Positions 27,056 through 37,700 of a stretch of 64,000 bases of DNA are shown one piece after another. The position numbers and the translations under genes were made by a program. The notes under the pieces were generated by a model. The model did no database searches, was not told the origin of the DNA, and saw only the letters and a program-made list of their open reading frames with translations. Where the stretch lies: positions 25,867-89,866 of the forward strand of contig DASTZZ010000099.1 of NCBI GenBank assembly GCA_035764005.1, in the 5' to 3' direction. This DNA is from Terriglobales bacterium. GTDB taxonomy: Bacteria; Acidobacteriota; Terriglobia; Terriglobales; Acidobacteriaceae. The stretch's first letter is position 1; every line of letters starts with the position of its first letter.

Positions 27056-30034
27056 GTGGGCATTTCGTATTCGCAGCTCAATTCGAAGCAAAAAGAAGCC
27101 GCCAACCATGTGTACGGTCCCATGCTGGTGCTCGCCGGCGCCGGCACAGGCAAGACCAGTGTTCTCGTCCATCGCATCTCGCGGCTGATTCTCGGCAAGC
27201 ACGCCCGGCCAAACGAAATTCGGGCATTCACGTTTACGCACAAAGCTGCACGCGAGATTCGATCGCGTGTGGCGAAGTCCTCGGCGGGAATTGCGGCTGG
27301 GGGTCTGAATGCATCTACTTTCCACGGGTACTGCTATCAACTTCTGCGCGAGGCAGGTGAGGACTTTCAACTGCTCGACCAATGTGAGCTGTGGACCTTT
27401 CTGCGTCAACGCGTCGCCGATCTGCCGCTGAATCGATTCTTGCGCGCGGCGAATCCCGGGCGCTTTCTAAAAGATCTGCTCGCCTTTTTCGATCGTTGCT
27501 CCGATGAACTTGTCACAGCTGAAGTCTATGCCGATTACATTGCACGCGTGAGTCGCGGCGAGTTGCGTCTGCCGCGAGTCGCGAAAAAAAAACAAGCAGA
27601 GGTGATGACGCGCGACGAAGTTTTAGAACGTTGCGAGGAAATCTCGGCGATCTTCAGGACGGTTGACAAGCTGCTTGCGGAAAATCGTCTGCTTACCTTC
27701 GGAGCGCTCGTTTCCCGTACTGCTACGCTGCTCACAAATGACAGTCAGCTATTGCAGCGCGAGCGCAGTAGCGCGCGCTTTCTTCTGATCGACGAATTCC
27801 AGGACTCGAATCACGCCCAGATCGAACTGGCGCGCGTGCTTGCGGGGGAAGCACAAAATGTGTTCGCGGTGGGCGATCCCGATCAAGCGATCTATCATTT
27901 CCGCGGAGCGTCAAGCGCGGCCTTCAACGAGTTCGCCAATGTTTTTGACAAACTGGACCGCCGGCATCTGATCAACCTTGCAGAGAATCAGCGCTCGACG
28001 CAGAACATTCTCGACTGCGGCTACGCGGCAATTCGCCACAACCCGAAGCTGACCGAAGGCGGGAGTCGCCTGCAGTTTGATCGCGAAAAGTTGATTTCTG
28101 CACGCGACATCGAAGAAGGCAATCGCGGCAGCGGATTGCTCTTCGGCGCTCAACCCGTTGATGTTGTTCCATATCGGAACTACGAAGAAGAGTGCTCCGA
28201 TGTTGCAGAGCGGATTCTGGCGCTGCACGCCGATGGTGCGCGCTGGAGCGACTGTGCCGTGCTCTTCCGCAGCCACTCGAATGCCGAAGGTCTCGTCGAA
28301 GAACTCGGAGCGCGCTCGATTCCGTTCGAAGTTCAGGACACCGACCTGTTCGAAAGCGACGCTCTCCGTGATGTAATGGCATGGCTTCACTGTGTGCATT
28401 CCCGCAACGAGGATGTGAGCTTCTTCCGGCTTGCTCTGCGGGAGGGATCGGGAGTCGATCTTTCTGAGCTGCATGAGAAATTATCGTCGGCTGCGCGGGG
28501 GACCAAAGTCGCGACTGTGCTTGAAAACGTGAATGGTGGTCCGGAACTGCTCCGCGTCCTGCAGGTCTTTTCGGATCAACACGGATCTGAGAGTAAGGAC
28601 CTGGTCCAGACAGTCCATGCCGCAGCCGATCTTCTCGGAATCGCTCGCAATGGGATCGAGCTCACGAGGTTTCTCGACTTCACGCGCAAGTGGCTGGGAA
28701 GCCGGATTTGCGCGACCGGTAAGCTGAGCGAGTTTCTCGAATTTCTCGATCTCTACCGCGAAGGCGGGGGGACGCTTGCCTTGTCCCCACCTGAGCGTCC
28801 CGAAGAGGAATTCGCAGGCGCTTCACAGGAAGCCGCCCCTGATGAACACGATGCTGTGAAGCTGCTGACCGTCCACGCGGCAAAAGGACTCGAGTTCAAA
28901 AACGTCTTTGTTCTGAGGGTGGTCAGTCCGTCGTTTCCTACCAACTATAAGGAAACACTTTTCGAATTTCCGCGAGAATTGAGTCCCGGAAGCTACCGCA
29001 TCGAAAAAGCCGACGACCAGATTCATAAGGAAGAAGAAAGGCGTCTTTTTTACGTTGCAGTGACTCGCGCGCGCGACACGCTCAGCCTCTACGGCAAGAA
29101 GCGCGTAAGTAAGAAGAAGGACGCGGAAATTCCACCGACTTATCTGCGCGAGATGAGTGAGGACCAGGCCCTCAAGCAGGCGCTCTGCATCCGTGATCCC
29201 ATTTTGGTTCAGCGTGACGAAGTCACAGTCGAAACGCCGGCATGGGTAACGCTGGCCGCCGAAAAAGTTGCGGGCAAGATCGAGTTGAGCGCGTCGGCCA
29301 TCGAGGCGTATGCGACGTGTCCGATGAAATTCGCCTTGCAGAAGCGCTGGCGTTTGCCCGAGGAGCCGTCGGCCGCGCTTCAATATGGGGCGGCCATGCA
29401 CACCGCGCTCAAAGATTTCTATGAAGCGGCATCGCGAGGAATCGATCGCACTGCCGACGAAACTGTGGAAATCTTCCGGCGCGAGTTCGAGCACGCCAAG
29501 ATCGATGAAGAGCTCCAGCGAAGGCTGTACGAGAGACAAGGCGAAGAGCAACTGCGTCAATTTATTGCGCTTCGTGCGGTCGAACCCAGGCCGCACGTGC
29601 TGTGCACTGAAAAATCAATTCGCTATACGATCGAAAACGTGGTGATCAATGGTCGCATCGATCGGATCGATCGTTTGGAAGGTGGCGGCGTCCTCGTCCT
29701 CGACTACAAAACTGGCGCACCACGCAACACCCTTGATGCTGTGAACAGCATTCAACTCGGGCTCTATTCGTTGGCGGCGGAGCTCGAAGGCCATCGCGTA
29801 GAGCGAGCCGCCTTCTACAACCTTGAAGACAATACAACTGCTGAAACGACCAGCGTTAAAAAAGAAAAAATCTATGAACAGGTGATGGAAGTCGCCGAAG
29901 GCATTCGCAACGCGAACTTCGCGCCGACGCCTGGGTTCCATTGCAGGAATTGTGGATACAGGACTCTGTGTCCAGCAACGGTGGAGACGGTGTTCGAACC
30001 GGGCGAGAAGAGAGCCGCAGGACTTGGTGTCTAG
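27056..30034 (+). CDS. UvrD/Rep-type helicase fused to AddB-like Fe-S nuclease domain
   Basis: A 992-residue protein starting at a GTG. Superfamily 1A helicase motifs: Walker A AGAGTGKT (residues 27-34), IDEFQDSN (motif II), DPDQAIYHFRG (III), AENQRST (IV), VHAAKGLEF (V) and VAVTRARD (VI). From ~residue 745 a RecB/PD-(D/E)XK nuclease domain follows (NGRIDRID, LVLDYKTG). Four cysteines surround it: YATCPMKF and, at the end, CRNCGYRTLC, the C...CxxCx5C pattern of AddB-type iron-sulfur clusters. Probably a DNA end-processing helicase-nuclease; partner proteins were not found in the window. Confidence 0.92.
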   Translation: MGISYSQLNSKQKEAANHVYGPMLVLAGAGTGKTSVLVHRISRLILGKHARPNEIRAFTFTHKAAREIRSRVAKSSAGIAAGGLNASTFHGYCYQLLREAGEDFQLLDQCELWTFLRQRVADLPLNRFLRAANPGRFLKDLLAFFDRCSDELVTAEVYADYIARVSRGELRLPRVAKKKQAEVMTRDEVLERCEEISAIFRTVDKLLAENRLLTFGALVSRTATLLTNDSQLLQRERSSARFLLIDEFQDSNHAQIELARVLAGEAQNVFAVGDPDQAIYHFRGASSAAFNEFANVFDKLDRRHLINLAENQRSTQNILDCGYAAIRHNPKLTEGGSRLQFDREKLISARDIEEGNRGSGLLFGAQPVDVVPYRNYEEECSDVAERILALHADGARWSDCAVLFRSHSNAEGLVEELGARSIPFEVQDTDLFESDALRDVMAWLHCVHSRNEDVSFFRLALREGSGVDLSELHEKLSSAARGTKVATVLENVNGGPELLRVLQVFSDQHGSESKDLVQTVHAAADLLGIARNGIELTRFLDFTRKWLGSRICATGKLSEFLEFLDLYREGGGTLALSPPERPEEEFAGASQEAAPDEHDAVKLLTVHAAKGLEFKNVFVLRVVSPSFPTNYKETLFEFPRELSPGSYRIEKADDQIHKEEERRLFYVAVTRARDTLSLYGKKRVSKKKDAEIPPTYLREMSEDQALKQALCIRDPILVQRDEVTVETPAWVTLAAEKVAGKIELSASAIEAYATCPMKFALQKRWRLPEEPSAALQYGAAMHTALKDFYEAASRGIDRTADETVEIFRREFEHAKIDEELQRRLYERQGEEQLRQFIALRAVEPRPHVLCTEKSIRYTIENVVINGRIDRIDRLEGGGVLVLDYKTGAPRNTLDAVNSIQLGLYSLAAELEGHRVERAAFYNLEDNTTAETTSVKKEKIYEQVMEVAEGIRNANFAPTPGFHCRNCGYRTLCPATVETVFEPGEKRAAGLGV

Positions 30035-30039
30035 TCTGA

Positions 30040-30067
30040 GTAGAGACGCGGCATGCCGCGTCTCTAC
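30040..30067. terminator. Perfect 28-base palindrome between convergent genes
   Basis: GTAGAGACGCGGCA is followed directly by its reverse complement. It lies 5 bases after the helicase stop and 12 before the alcohol dehydrogenase stop. As RNA it folds on either strand; no U-run follows. It could be a terminator, a transcript-end protector or a dispersed repeat. Confidence 0.6.
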
Positions 30068-30079
30068 CGGAGATCCGAC

Positions 30080-31279
30080 CTAAGCCGCTTTTGCTCCATC
30101 TGCCCAAGGATCTAGCACAACTTTCGTGCAGTGATCTTCCTTGTCCCGGAACATTTTGTACGCCTCTGGCGCTTTCGACAGCGGTAGGCGGTGACTGATC
30201 ACGACAGTTGGGTCGATTTCACCTCGCTCGATTCGCTCCAGCAGCGGACGCATGTAGCGCATCATGTGCGTCTGTCCCATTTTGAAAGTGAGACCTTTAT
30301 TCATGGCCGCTCCGAAAGGAATCTTGTCGAGGAAGCCTCCATAAACACCAGGGACCGAAACGGTCCCGCCTTTTCGGCACGCCATAATGCATTGCCGCAG
30401 CACGTTTGGACGATCCGTTGCGAGCTTCATGGCCTGTTTGGCGCGATCGACCAGGAACGGCAGCGTGTGTCCGTACGCTTCCATGCCGACCGCGTCCATG
30501 CATGAGTCCGGACCGCGATTACCGGTCATATCTTTGAGAGTCTGTACAACGTCCTCTACCTGCTCGTAGTTGATCGTCTCCGCACCGGCATCTTCGGCTA
30601 AGCGCAGGCGTTCCGGAATGCGATCGATCGCAATCACCCGCCCCGCTCCGAGCATGAACGCGCTGCGGATCGCGAACTGGCCCACAGGTCCACATCCCCA
30701 GATGGCAACCGTGTCACCAGGACGAATGTTGCAGTTCTCCGCTCCCATGTAGCCGGTAGGGAATATATCCGAGAGGAAGACGACCTTCTCATCATCAAGT
30801 CCGTCAGGAACTTTGATTGGACCAACGTCCGCGCAAGGTACACGCGCGTACTGTGCCTGTCCTCCTGCGTATCCGCCCAGCATGTGGGTGTAGCCAAATA
30901 GCCCAGAGGGCGAGTAGCCCATCATTTTTTCGGCAATCCAGGCGTTCGGATTAGTGTTGTCACAAAGCGACCAGAGCTCCTGCTGGCAGAAAAAGCACTT
31001 GCCGCAGGCGATGGTGAACGGCACCACAACCCGATCTCCGACTTTCAATTTCGCACGATCAACTCCAGGTCCAACTTCGACGACTTCGCCCATAAATTCG
31101 TGCCCGAGAATGTCGCCTTGTTCCAAAGTGGGCATGTAACCGTCATAAAGATGCAGATCGGAGCCGCAGATGCAGGTGCGCGTGACGCGGATGATCGCGT
31201 CGCGAGGATTCAGAATCTTCGGATCGGCAACGTCTTCGACGCTTAATTTTTCGATTCCCATCCAGCACAGTGCTTTCAT
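30080..31279 (-). CDS. Zinc-dependent alcohol/formaldehyde dehydrogenase-like enzyme
   Basis: A 399-residue medium-chain dehydrogenase. Catalytic zinc ligands: CGSDLH (Cys38) and GHE (His60-Glu61). The structural zinc loop [15 protein letters not shown] holds four Cys. The nucleotide-binding loop is [10 protein letters not shown]. The insert after the zinc loop and [13 protein letters not shown] resemble glutathione-independent formaldehyde dehydrogenases. It oxidises an alcohol or aldehyde adduct with NAD(P). The ATG overlaps the stop of the START-like gene (ATGA), so the two are translationally coupled. Confidence 0.92.
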   Translation of the reverse strand: MKALCWMGIEKLSVEDVADPKILNPRDAIIRVTRTCICGSDLHLYDGYMPTLEQGDILGHEFMGEVVEVGPGVDRAKLKVGDRVVVPFTIACGKCFFCQQELWSLCDNTNPNAWIAEKMMGYSPSGLFGYTHMLGGYAGGQAQYARVPCADVGPIKVPDGLDDEKVVFLSDIFPTGYMGAENCNIRPGDTVAIWGCGPVGQFAIRSAFMLGAGRVIAIDRIPERLRLAEDAGAETINYEQVEDVVQTLKDMTGNRGPDSCMDAVGMEAYGHTLPFLVDRAKQAMKLATDRPNVLRQCIMACRKGGTVSVPGVYGGFLDKIPFGAAMNKGLTFKMGQTHMMRYMRPLLERIERGEIDPTVVISHRLPLSKAPEAYKMFRDKEDHCTKVVLDPWADGAKAA

Positions 31280-32052
31280 GACGCGCTCCTTTGCGTTTGC
31301 AGTTGTTGGAGATTGGCTTCGAACTCGGCGGGCTTGCGCTTCTCGGGATAGGCGGCATGAATGGCTTTGTCGAGCCGCGAGCGCGGGCCGTGCGTCTGGC
31401 CTTCGATGTTGGGGATCTCGCCAGCTTCCATCAATGCTTTGAAGCGGCGCAGATCCTCGCGCATCATGAACTCAGGATCTTTGCCGAAGGCGAGCGCCAC
31501 TGCTTTGCCGAGAGCGCCGGCCACCGGACGACACTGCATCGATGCCGTCACGATCGTGCCGCGATCTCCGACGGCAGTACGGAAGTGAACCGAGCCGCGG
31601 CAATCGATGTCAGAACCTTCGAGCGAGCGCCAGACGATCCATTCGTTCTCACGCTGATCGACGATCTCCGCCGTCCAGCGGACGTTCATTCCCATGCGCC
31701 CGAGCGCCGTCCATTCCGAACGGCCATTGCTCAGAACTTTCACCGATTCCAAGTTGCGCATGAATTTTGGAAGGTTTTCGAAATCGCGCCAGAACTGAAA
31801 AGCCTGCTCGGGTGAGCAGTTGATAGCAAAGCTGGTTTCGACGTACCACTCCTGATCGGCTTCTTCCAGAGTTGCGCCGCGATACGCGAGCAGACCACCG
31901 GCGGCTGCGAGTGCGAAGCCGGGCTTCGAGCGTCGCGAGAGGCCGAACAGTGCAAGAGCACCGCCGCCCAGCATCGAGCCCCAGCGAATTACGTCGAACT
32001 TACGGCCCTGCGCGCGTCCATTGGGAAACTGAATGACTGAATCGGAATCCAT
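31276..32052 (-). CDS. SRPBCC/START-like domain protein with N-terminal membrane region
   Basis: A 258-residue protein from the ATG at 32052 (AGGAGC upstream). One or two hydrophobic segments near the N-terminus ([28 protein letters not shown]) are followed by a START-like/polyketide-cyclase domain ([40 protein letters not shown]). Such domains bind hydrophobic ligands. It is the first gene of an operon with the dehydrogenase, overlapping it by four bases; the pairing is common in Acidobacteria and Proteobacteria stress loci. Confidence 0.88.
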   Translation of the reverse strand: MDSDSVIQFPNGRAQGRKFDVIRWGSMLGGGALALFGLSRRSKPGFALAAAGGLLAYRGATLEEADQEWYVETSFAINCSPEQAFQFWRDFENLPKFMRNLESVKVLSNGRSEWTALGRMGMNVRWTAEIVDQRENEWIVWRSLEGSDIDCRGSVHFRTAVGDRGTIVTASMQCRPVAGALGKAVALAFGKDPEFMMREDLRRFKALMEAGEIPNIEGQTHGPRSRLDKAIHAAYPEKRKPAEFEANLQQLQTQRSAS

Positions 32053-32316
32053 AAAGCTCCTCAAACAGGAAAGCGGTTGTTATGAGAGGAAACGAGTATC
32101 GACAAATAGGCGAGCAAAGTATGTAGGATGCCCAGATTTTTTGAGAAGAGCGCTAAGGTACTCTCGATTGATGGCCAGCAATGGAGCTGATAGCTGCCTT
32201 CGGAGGGACTTTGATCGAGCTATTGCAAGCCAGCAGCTTGCGTTGTAGATCTTTGCTGCTCGTAATGGAGTAGAAAACCGGCGGAGCGCGGCCGGACCAG
32301 AATCAATTAACTGTGT

Positions 32317-32649
32317 CTATCTGTGTCCGGCGTAGTATTTGCCGATGATCACGCCGATCTCAACTGCGGAATCTGGTCCAAGATCGTCAAACGCGAAGCC
32401 AATGCCTTTCTCTTCCGAGTAGCGGACTTCACAATTCAGTACGCGCTCGATGCCTTCGGTGGGATCGACGATGCGCAACGTGACCATCTGCCCTGGACGA
32501 TAGAGCTTGGGATCGCACTCGCACAGCAGGCCGCCCTGGCCAATCACGCGAAGCGCACCAATTTTCTTGCCGTTCGCGTCTTCCACGTAAGCAGCAGCTT
32601 CGGGCGGCAGAGTTACTCGCTCATACTTTCGCTTCTCAGCTTGATCCAT
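32317..32649 (-). CDS. PilZ-domain protein with degenerate second motif
   Basis: A 110-residue protein. The first PilZ motif RxxxR is present (R-K-Y-E-R near residue 7-11). The second motif, normally D/N-x-S-x-x-G, reads VIGQGGLL and lacks the acidic and serine positions. Cyclic di-GMP binding is thus doubtful although the fold (VTLRIVDPTEGIERVLNCEV) is clear. It starts 11 bases after the stop of the M49-like gene, so it is probably co-transcribed with it. Confidence 0.85.
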   Translation of the reverse strand: MDQAEKRKYERVTLPPEAAAYVEDANGKKIGALRVIGQGGLLCECDPKLYRPGQMVTLRIVDPTEGIERVLNCEVRYSEEKGIGFAFDDLGPDSAVEIGVIIGKYYAGHR

Positions 32650-32660
32650 CGAGATCTCCT

Positions 32661-34376
32661 TTATTGGACCTTTTCGGGAAACGGCTGCACTGGATCGACG
32701 TCAACCGGGATATTGCGCAACTCTGCCATCGCCGACTGCAATTCGCTCGGCATCACGTCATACTTCTTGAACCATGCCGCCGCCCGATCGCGATCGCCTG
32801 TAGCTTCCTGCTCCAGCAACTCCTTCGCGAGCGCTGCAATGGTATCGGGCATCTTGGCGTAGTCCACGTGATAGCGGCCGGATGCATCGCGCGTGATCGC
32901 CTTCTGCTCACTGAGGTAGTTGAATTCCATCATCTCGGCGCGTCCGTGGGCCTCGCCTACGCCGAAGCGTACCGTGCGAAAGATTCCGGCCACGTACGAA
33001 GCATAGTATTCCTGCTCGCGCTCCTTCGGGAGCACTCCCTTGTCCATGAGAAACTTCAATGCAAACATGCCGACCACGTCGGCTTTTGCTTCTTCCAATC
33101 CGGGGTAGATGTCGGCCAGCGCCTCGCGAATATCCTTCTTGCCCGACCCGGTGCGCGAGTAGGCGGGACCGAGCCCATGGCAGATTTCGTGCATCACCGT
33201 GCTTGCCATGTAGCCATCAGCAGTGGCCTGCGCCGCCTGTGCGGGATCCATGATGCCTTTCGCGAGCGGCAGGATCACGTAGTTCACGCGCGCGTCCATG
33301 TAGTTCTTGAAAAAGATTTTCTTCGTACCTTTTTGTTCGTGGATGCGCGCATCATTCGGGAGATTGTCGGCTACAGCCTGGTAGCCGTGGCGCAGATCGC
33401 CGCCGCGGAATGGAGTGTCCATCACTTCCATCGGCGTGGGCTGGCCGGCTTTCGACGGACGATCTTCTGGCGCTAGCGGCAGCGCGTCCTGAACCTCGGG
33501 AACATGCTGTTGATAGACGGCCAGCTTCGCGCTCTCGGCTTCGTTGCGAATCATCACCGCTGCGCCGTAAGAAGTCTTCACTCCGAGCACGCCGTCGAGA
33601 TAGGTCTCGTAAGGCGCCATGATCACGTCGAACTTTGGATTCTGCAGATCGACCCAGGCCAGATCGCTCTTGTAGTAATCGTCGGAGAGCAGAGCGTCGG
33701 CACGCAGGCGAAGAAAATCAGCGAAAGCTTTGTCCTCGGAGAGATCGGCGGCTTCGCGCAGGTCCTTTGCAGCCGGAATCAGGAACTGGCGAAACGCGGT
33801 GCGATAGGGAATTGCTTCCAGTTGATCGCCGTTGCGGCGGATCACGGTGTATGGACTGTAGAGTTCGTCCTTTTGATCCGGATGTGCAGCCACATACTTC
33901 TCAAGTTCCTCGCGAGTGAGTTCCTCGGGATATAGTCCGCGGCCAGGCGGCATCGGCTTCGTGCCGACAAACGGCTTGTTGTCGTTCGTCAGGTCAAAGC
34001 GGCTGCCGTTAATGATCAGGAATTGCCGCAGCTTGACGTCGCGCGGATTCTTCGAGTTCTCCAGGCTCTTGTAGAGTTCCAGGCCCTCCGGATCGCTCTG
34101 CCGCCAGAAGATGTCATCGAGATAGCGTGAGGCATCGACCAGCTTGTCGATCATCTGCAGCTCGCGTGCAGAGAATTTCGATTTATCAAACGGGATCACA
34201 ACCCGCTTGTATTTCGCCAGCCGTTCCGCCAAATCCGGCACAACGTATTCAGGCTTTGCGAACCGCGAGACGCCGTGGTGCAGCGGCGTGCTGGCTTTCC
34301 TGGATTTGCTCTGAGCGATCAAAAACGAAGAGAAAAGAATCAAAAGGAAGATGCAAGACAGTTTGTAAGAAGACAC
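32661..34376 (-). CDS. M49-like (dipeptidyl-peptidase III-related) zinc peptidase
   Basis: About 571 residues if started at the GTG at 34376, which gives a clean signal peptide (LSCIFLLILFSSFLIAQ); a TTG at 34406 is an alternative and neither has a clear ribosome site. The zinc motif is HEICH in MHEICHGLG, and EEAKADVVG supplies the further Glu, as in M49 peptidases. Canonical M49 enzymes have a six-residue HExxxH; the five-residue form is known from a few bacterial members. It probably cleaves peptides in the periplasm. The PilZ gene follows 11 bases on. Confidence 0.82.
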   Translation of the reverse strand: MSSYKLSCIFLLILFSSFLIAQSKSRKASTPLHHGVSRFAKPEYVVPDLAERLAKYKRVVIPFDKSKFSARELQMIDKLVDASRYLDDIFWRQSDPEGLELYKSLENSKNPRDVKLRQFLIINGSRFDLTNDNKPFVGTKPMPPGRGLYPEELTREELEKYVAAHPDQKDELYSPYTVIRRNGDQLEAIPYRTAFRQFLIPAAKDLREAADLSEDKAFADFLRLRADALLSDDYYKSDLAWVDLQNPKFDVIMAPYETYLDGVLGVKTSYGAAVMIRNEAESAKLAVYQQHVPEVQDALPLAPEDRPSKAGQPTPMEVMDTPFRGGDLRHGYQAVADNLPNDARIHEQKGTKKIFFKNYMDARVNYVILPLAKGIMDPAQAAQATADGYMASTVMHEICHGLGPAYSRTGSGKKDIREALADIYPGLEEAKADVVGMFALKFLMDKGVLPKEREQEYYASYVAGIFRTVRFGVGEAHGRAEMMEFNYLSEQKAITRDASGRYHVDYAKMPDTIAALAKELLEQEATGDRDRAAAWFKKYDVMPSELQSAMAELRNIPVDVDPVQPFPEKVQ

Positions 34377-34794
34377 GGCCTGAATTTTAGCAGTAGCCGC
34401 TCGCAAGCTTCGGGTCGGAGGACCAGGATGGAGGTCGAGCCGATTTCGATGGCGAATCAGCCGAATTCTGCTAAGATTTCCACAGCTCTCGCCGATTCCC
34501 GCGTTCCCCTCTACATGATTGTTTCTGTGCGCACCTGCAGCAACTCAGGTGCAACATCGTGGGTTCCTGCCGCAATATCCACAACATATTGTGTGCCGTT
34601 GTTGACGCAAGCTACTGCCAATCGTAAATTGAGCAGGTCGCTTTCTTCTCTGGCCGGTAGCATCATGGGCCAAAGCGGCAGGTGTAACCATTTGAGTCAA
34701 CACGACGCAATGGCGCTCAAATTGACCGCACCTCGGCCTGAATCTCGAGTTTCGCGATTCACCGTCCTCCCCTCTTTCCTCCAAGGAGCGTGCA
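34377..34794. other. Gene-free stretch before smc
   Basis: About 390-420 bases. Open frames here have no family resemblance and no ribosome site, and they overlap the end of the M49-like gene. It should hold the divergent promoters of the M49-like gene and smc. No repeat was seen. Confidence 0.45.
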
Positions 34795-37700
34795 GTGCTT
34801 AAGCTCAAAAAGCTTCAGATTCTCGGCTTCAAATCTTTCTGTGACCGGACCGAACTCAAGTTTCACGGAGAAGGCATAGCCGCGATCGTCGGACCGAACG
34901 GATGCGGCAAGTCCAATGTCTCCGACGCGATCTCGTGGGTTCTTGGCGAGCAATCAGCGCGCAGCCTGCGTGGCGCCCGCATGGAAGATGTGATCTTCGC
35001 CGGCACACGTGATCGCAAGCCCACCGGCATGGCGGAAGTTTCGCTCACGCTGATCGATCCGGAGGTCTACGAAGGAGATCACAGCGCTGCGCCTGAAATC
35101 GATATTCAGGATGAACTCACGGGTGAGGACTGGGATGAGGCATCGCTGCGCGCCTCCGCCGCCGACGAGACAGCACGAGCAGAAGAAGAAGCGCGTCCTG
35201 GACAGTTAATAGACGCGGAAGGAAACGTCATTGCAGTCTCGGCGGAGAGGAACGAAGCCGAAGAAGCTCCGGGTTTCGAGGGCGAGGATCCATCTGCACC
35301 CGCATCTGTTCCCGATTCGGGAACTGCTGAAGTTCAAGCAGTAAACCCGGATGTCGTGCTCAGGATCCGCCGCCGCAAATTCAACTCGCAATTTCGAGCA
35401 GGTGAGATCGTCGTCACCCGTCGTCTGTTCCGTTCCGGTGAATCGGAATACCTGCTGAACGGGAAGCTTTGCCGCCTGCGCGATATTCAGGACATCTTCA
35501 TGGGCACGGGTCTTGGCCCCGAGTCCTACGCAATCATCGAGCAAGGACGCATCGGTCAAATCCTCTCGAGCAAGCCGCATGATCGTCGCGCCATCATCGA
35601 AGAGGCTGCGGGCATAACGAAGTTCAAGACGAAAAAGCGTCTCGCCGAGCTCCGGCTGGAGCATGCGCGTCAGAACCTGGCGCGCATCAACGACATCTTC
35701 GACGAAGTCACGCGGCAGATGAACTCACTCAAGCGTCAGGCGGCGAAGGCCGAGCGCTACGCCAAGCTGCGTGATGAAATGCGCGAGAAGCTGCGCGTAG
35801 TGCTGGCAAGCAAGCTCACGCAGATGGCGCTTGAGAATGCTGCACTCGCGGAGAAGATTCAAGCTCTCAGTATTGAAGTAGGCGATCGCGCCGGTGCAGT
35901 GGAGTTAATGGAACGCGCGCATTCGTCAGTATCCGAACGCGCCTACTCGCTCGAAGCAGAAGGTCGTGCGGTTCACGATCGTTTGAGTCAGATTGATGTC
36001 GAAGCCGGCCGGGCGAATTCGCGAGGTGCGAACAACGAAGAGCGCTGTGCTGAGCTTGTTGTCCGCGCTGCTTCGGACGAGGCGGAACTCGAACGCACAC
36101 GGACGAGACTGCAGGAACTCGCTGCTGAAGAAGGTGGAAATCGTACCGTTCTGGAATCGGCTTCAGCAGAGGTCCAGATGGCCGAAGAGCAGCATCGTTT
36201 CGAGCAGGAGCAGGCCGCCGAAGCAGGTCGCCAGCTTGCCGGCGTGGAACAGGAGCAAGAACTGCGGCGCAGATCGGTATATGAGGTGATGTCGGCGGTG
36301 ACGAAGGTGCGCGGCGAGATCGCGCAAACCGAAGATCATCTTGCCTCGCTCTCCGAGCAGACGCTCCGACTCAATTCCGAAACCGAATCGACTCTTTCAG
36401 AAGTCGAAGCGCTCGGCGGACGTCGTGGACAGGTCACGATGGAGTTTGAATCCATCAACGAGACCGTGGGTGCGCTCTCGGCTCGTATCGCTGAAGTGCG
36501 GACCAACCTTGAAGAGAAACGTGCTCTCGAACTCGAATGCAAGCGCCATCTCGACGGGCTGCGCTCGGAATTGGCAACTGCGATGGGAAAGCGCGCCTCA
36601 ATTGAGGCTCTGCTGCGCGATCACGGATATTCAACCGAATCAGTAAAGCGCTTGTTGAAGGCCAACTCGCTCGAAGGCGGGCTCGCTCCCGCCGGAGTGC
36701 TCGCGGATTTCCTTGAAGTAGACGATCAATACGAAGGAGTCATCGACGACTTCTTCCGCGACGAGCTGAACTACATCGTGGTGAAGTCGTGGAATGCCGC
36801 CGAGGAGGGAATGCGGCTGCTCAAGACTGATGTCGATGGCCGCGCAACCTTCCTGGTTCACCCCAGCGATTCTCAAGCGAAATTCTCCTTCGCGGTCGAC
36901 GAAAATGCGCAGCGACAACCGGCTCGTGATTGCGTCGTTCCGCTCACCCGCTGCATTCGCGTGCTGAATGGATTCGGGAAATCACTGGAAGTGATCCTGC
37001 CCAAGCTGCGCGACGGATACATCGCTCCCGATGCTTCGGTCGCTCGCGAGTTGGCGCTGGAAAATCCCGATGCGTTCTTCCTGTCGCCCACAGGCGAAAC
37101 ATTTCACAACGTAACGGTCACGGGTGGTAAGCAGCGGACCGAAGGTCCGCTCTCACTCAAGCGCGAGCTGCGTGAAGTGAATCGCCTAGTCCAGATGCTG
37201 GAAGACGCGCTGCGTAACGAAGAGATGCGCGTCCAGCAATTGGGACGCGAAGTATCCGAACTGAGCGCGCTGCTCGAACGGCTGCAAGACGAGAAGCGCG
37301 AAGCCGAGAAGAACGCGCACAGCTCAGGAGTCGCGCTCAAGCAGATGGAATCGGAGCTTGCGCGAGCCGAGCAGCGATTGCATCAACTGCGCCTTGAGAT
37401 GGACCGAGTACTGCAGCAGCAATCGGGCAAGCAGGAGCTGCTGGCATTCAAGCGGGAAGAGCTCGAGCGACACGAAGTGCGTCAATGCGAACTCGAACTT
37501 GAAGTCAACAATGCACAGCAGAGCTTGATCGAACACCGGGCCACGCGTGACTCAGCAACTCACCGCGCTGCCGAAGCCCGGGCCCGACTTGCCGCACTCG
37601 AAGAGCGTCGTCGCGCGGCGGCAGTTGCGCTTGAGCGGATCAGCCATATGGTGCGGGAAGTAAGCTCGCGAGTGGAAGCGCTCGAATCCCAAATCGCGAA

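Noticed and set aside
34275..34802. A 175-codon plus-strand frame before smc
   Set aside because: It starts inside the opposite-strand M49-like gene, has no ribosome site and no recognisable sequence.
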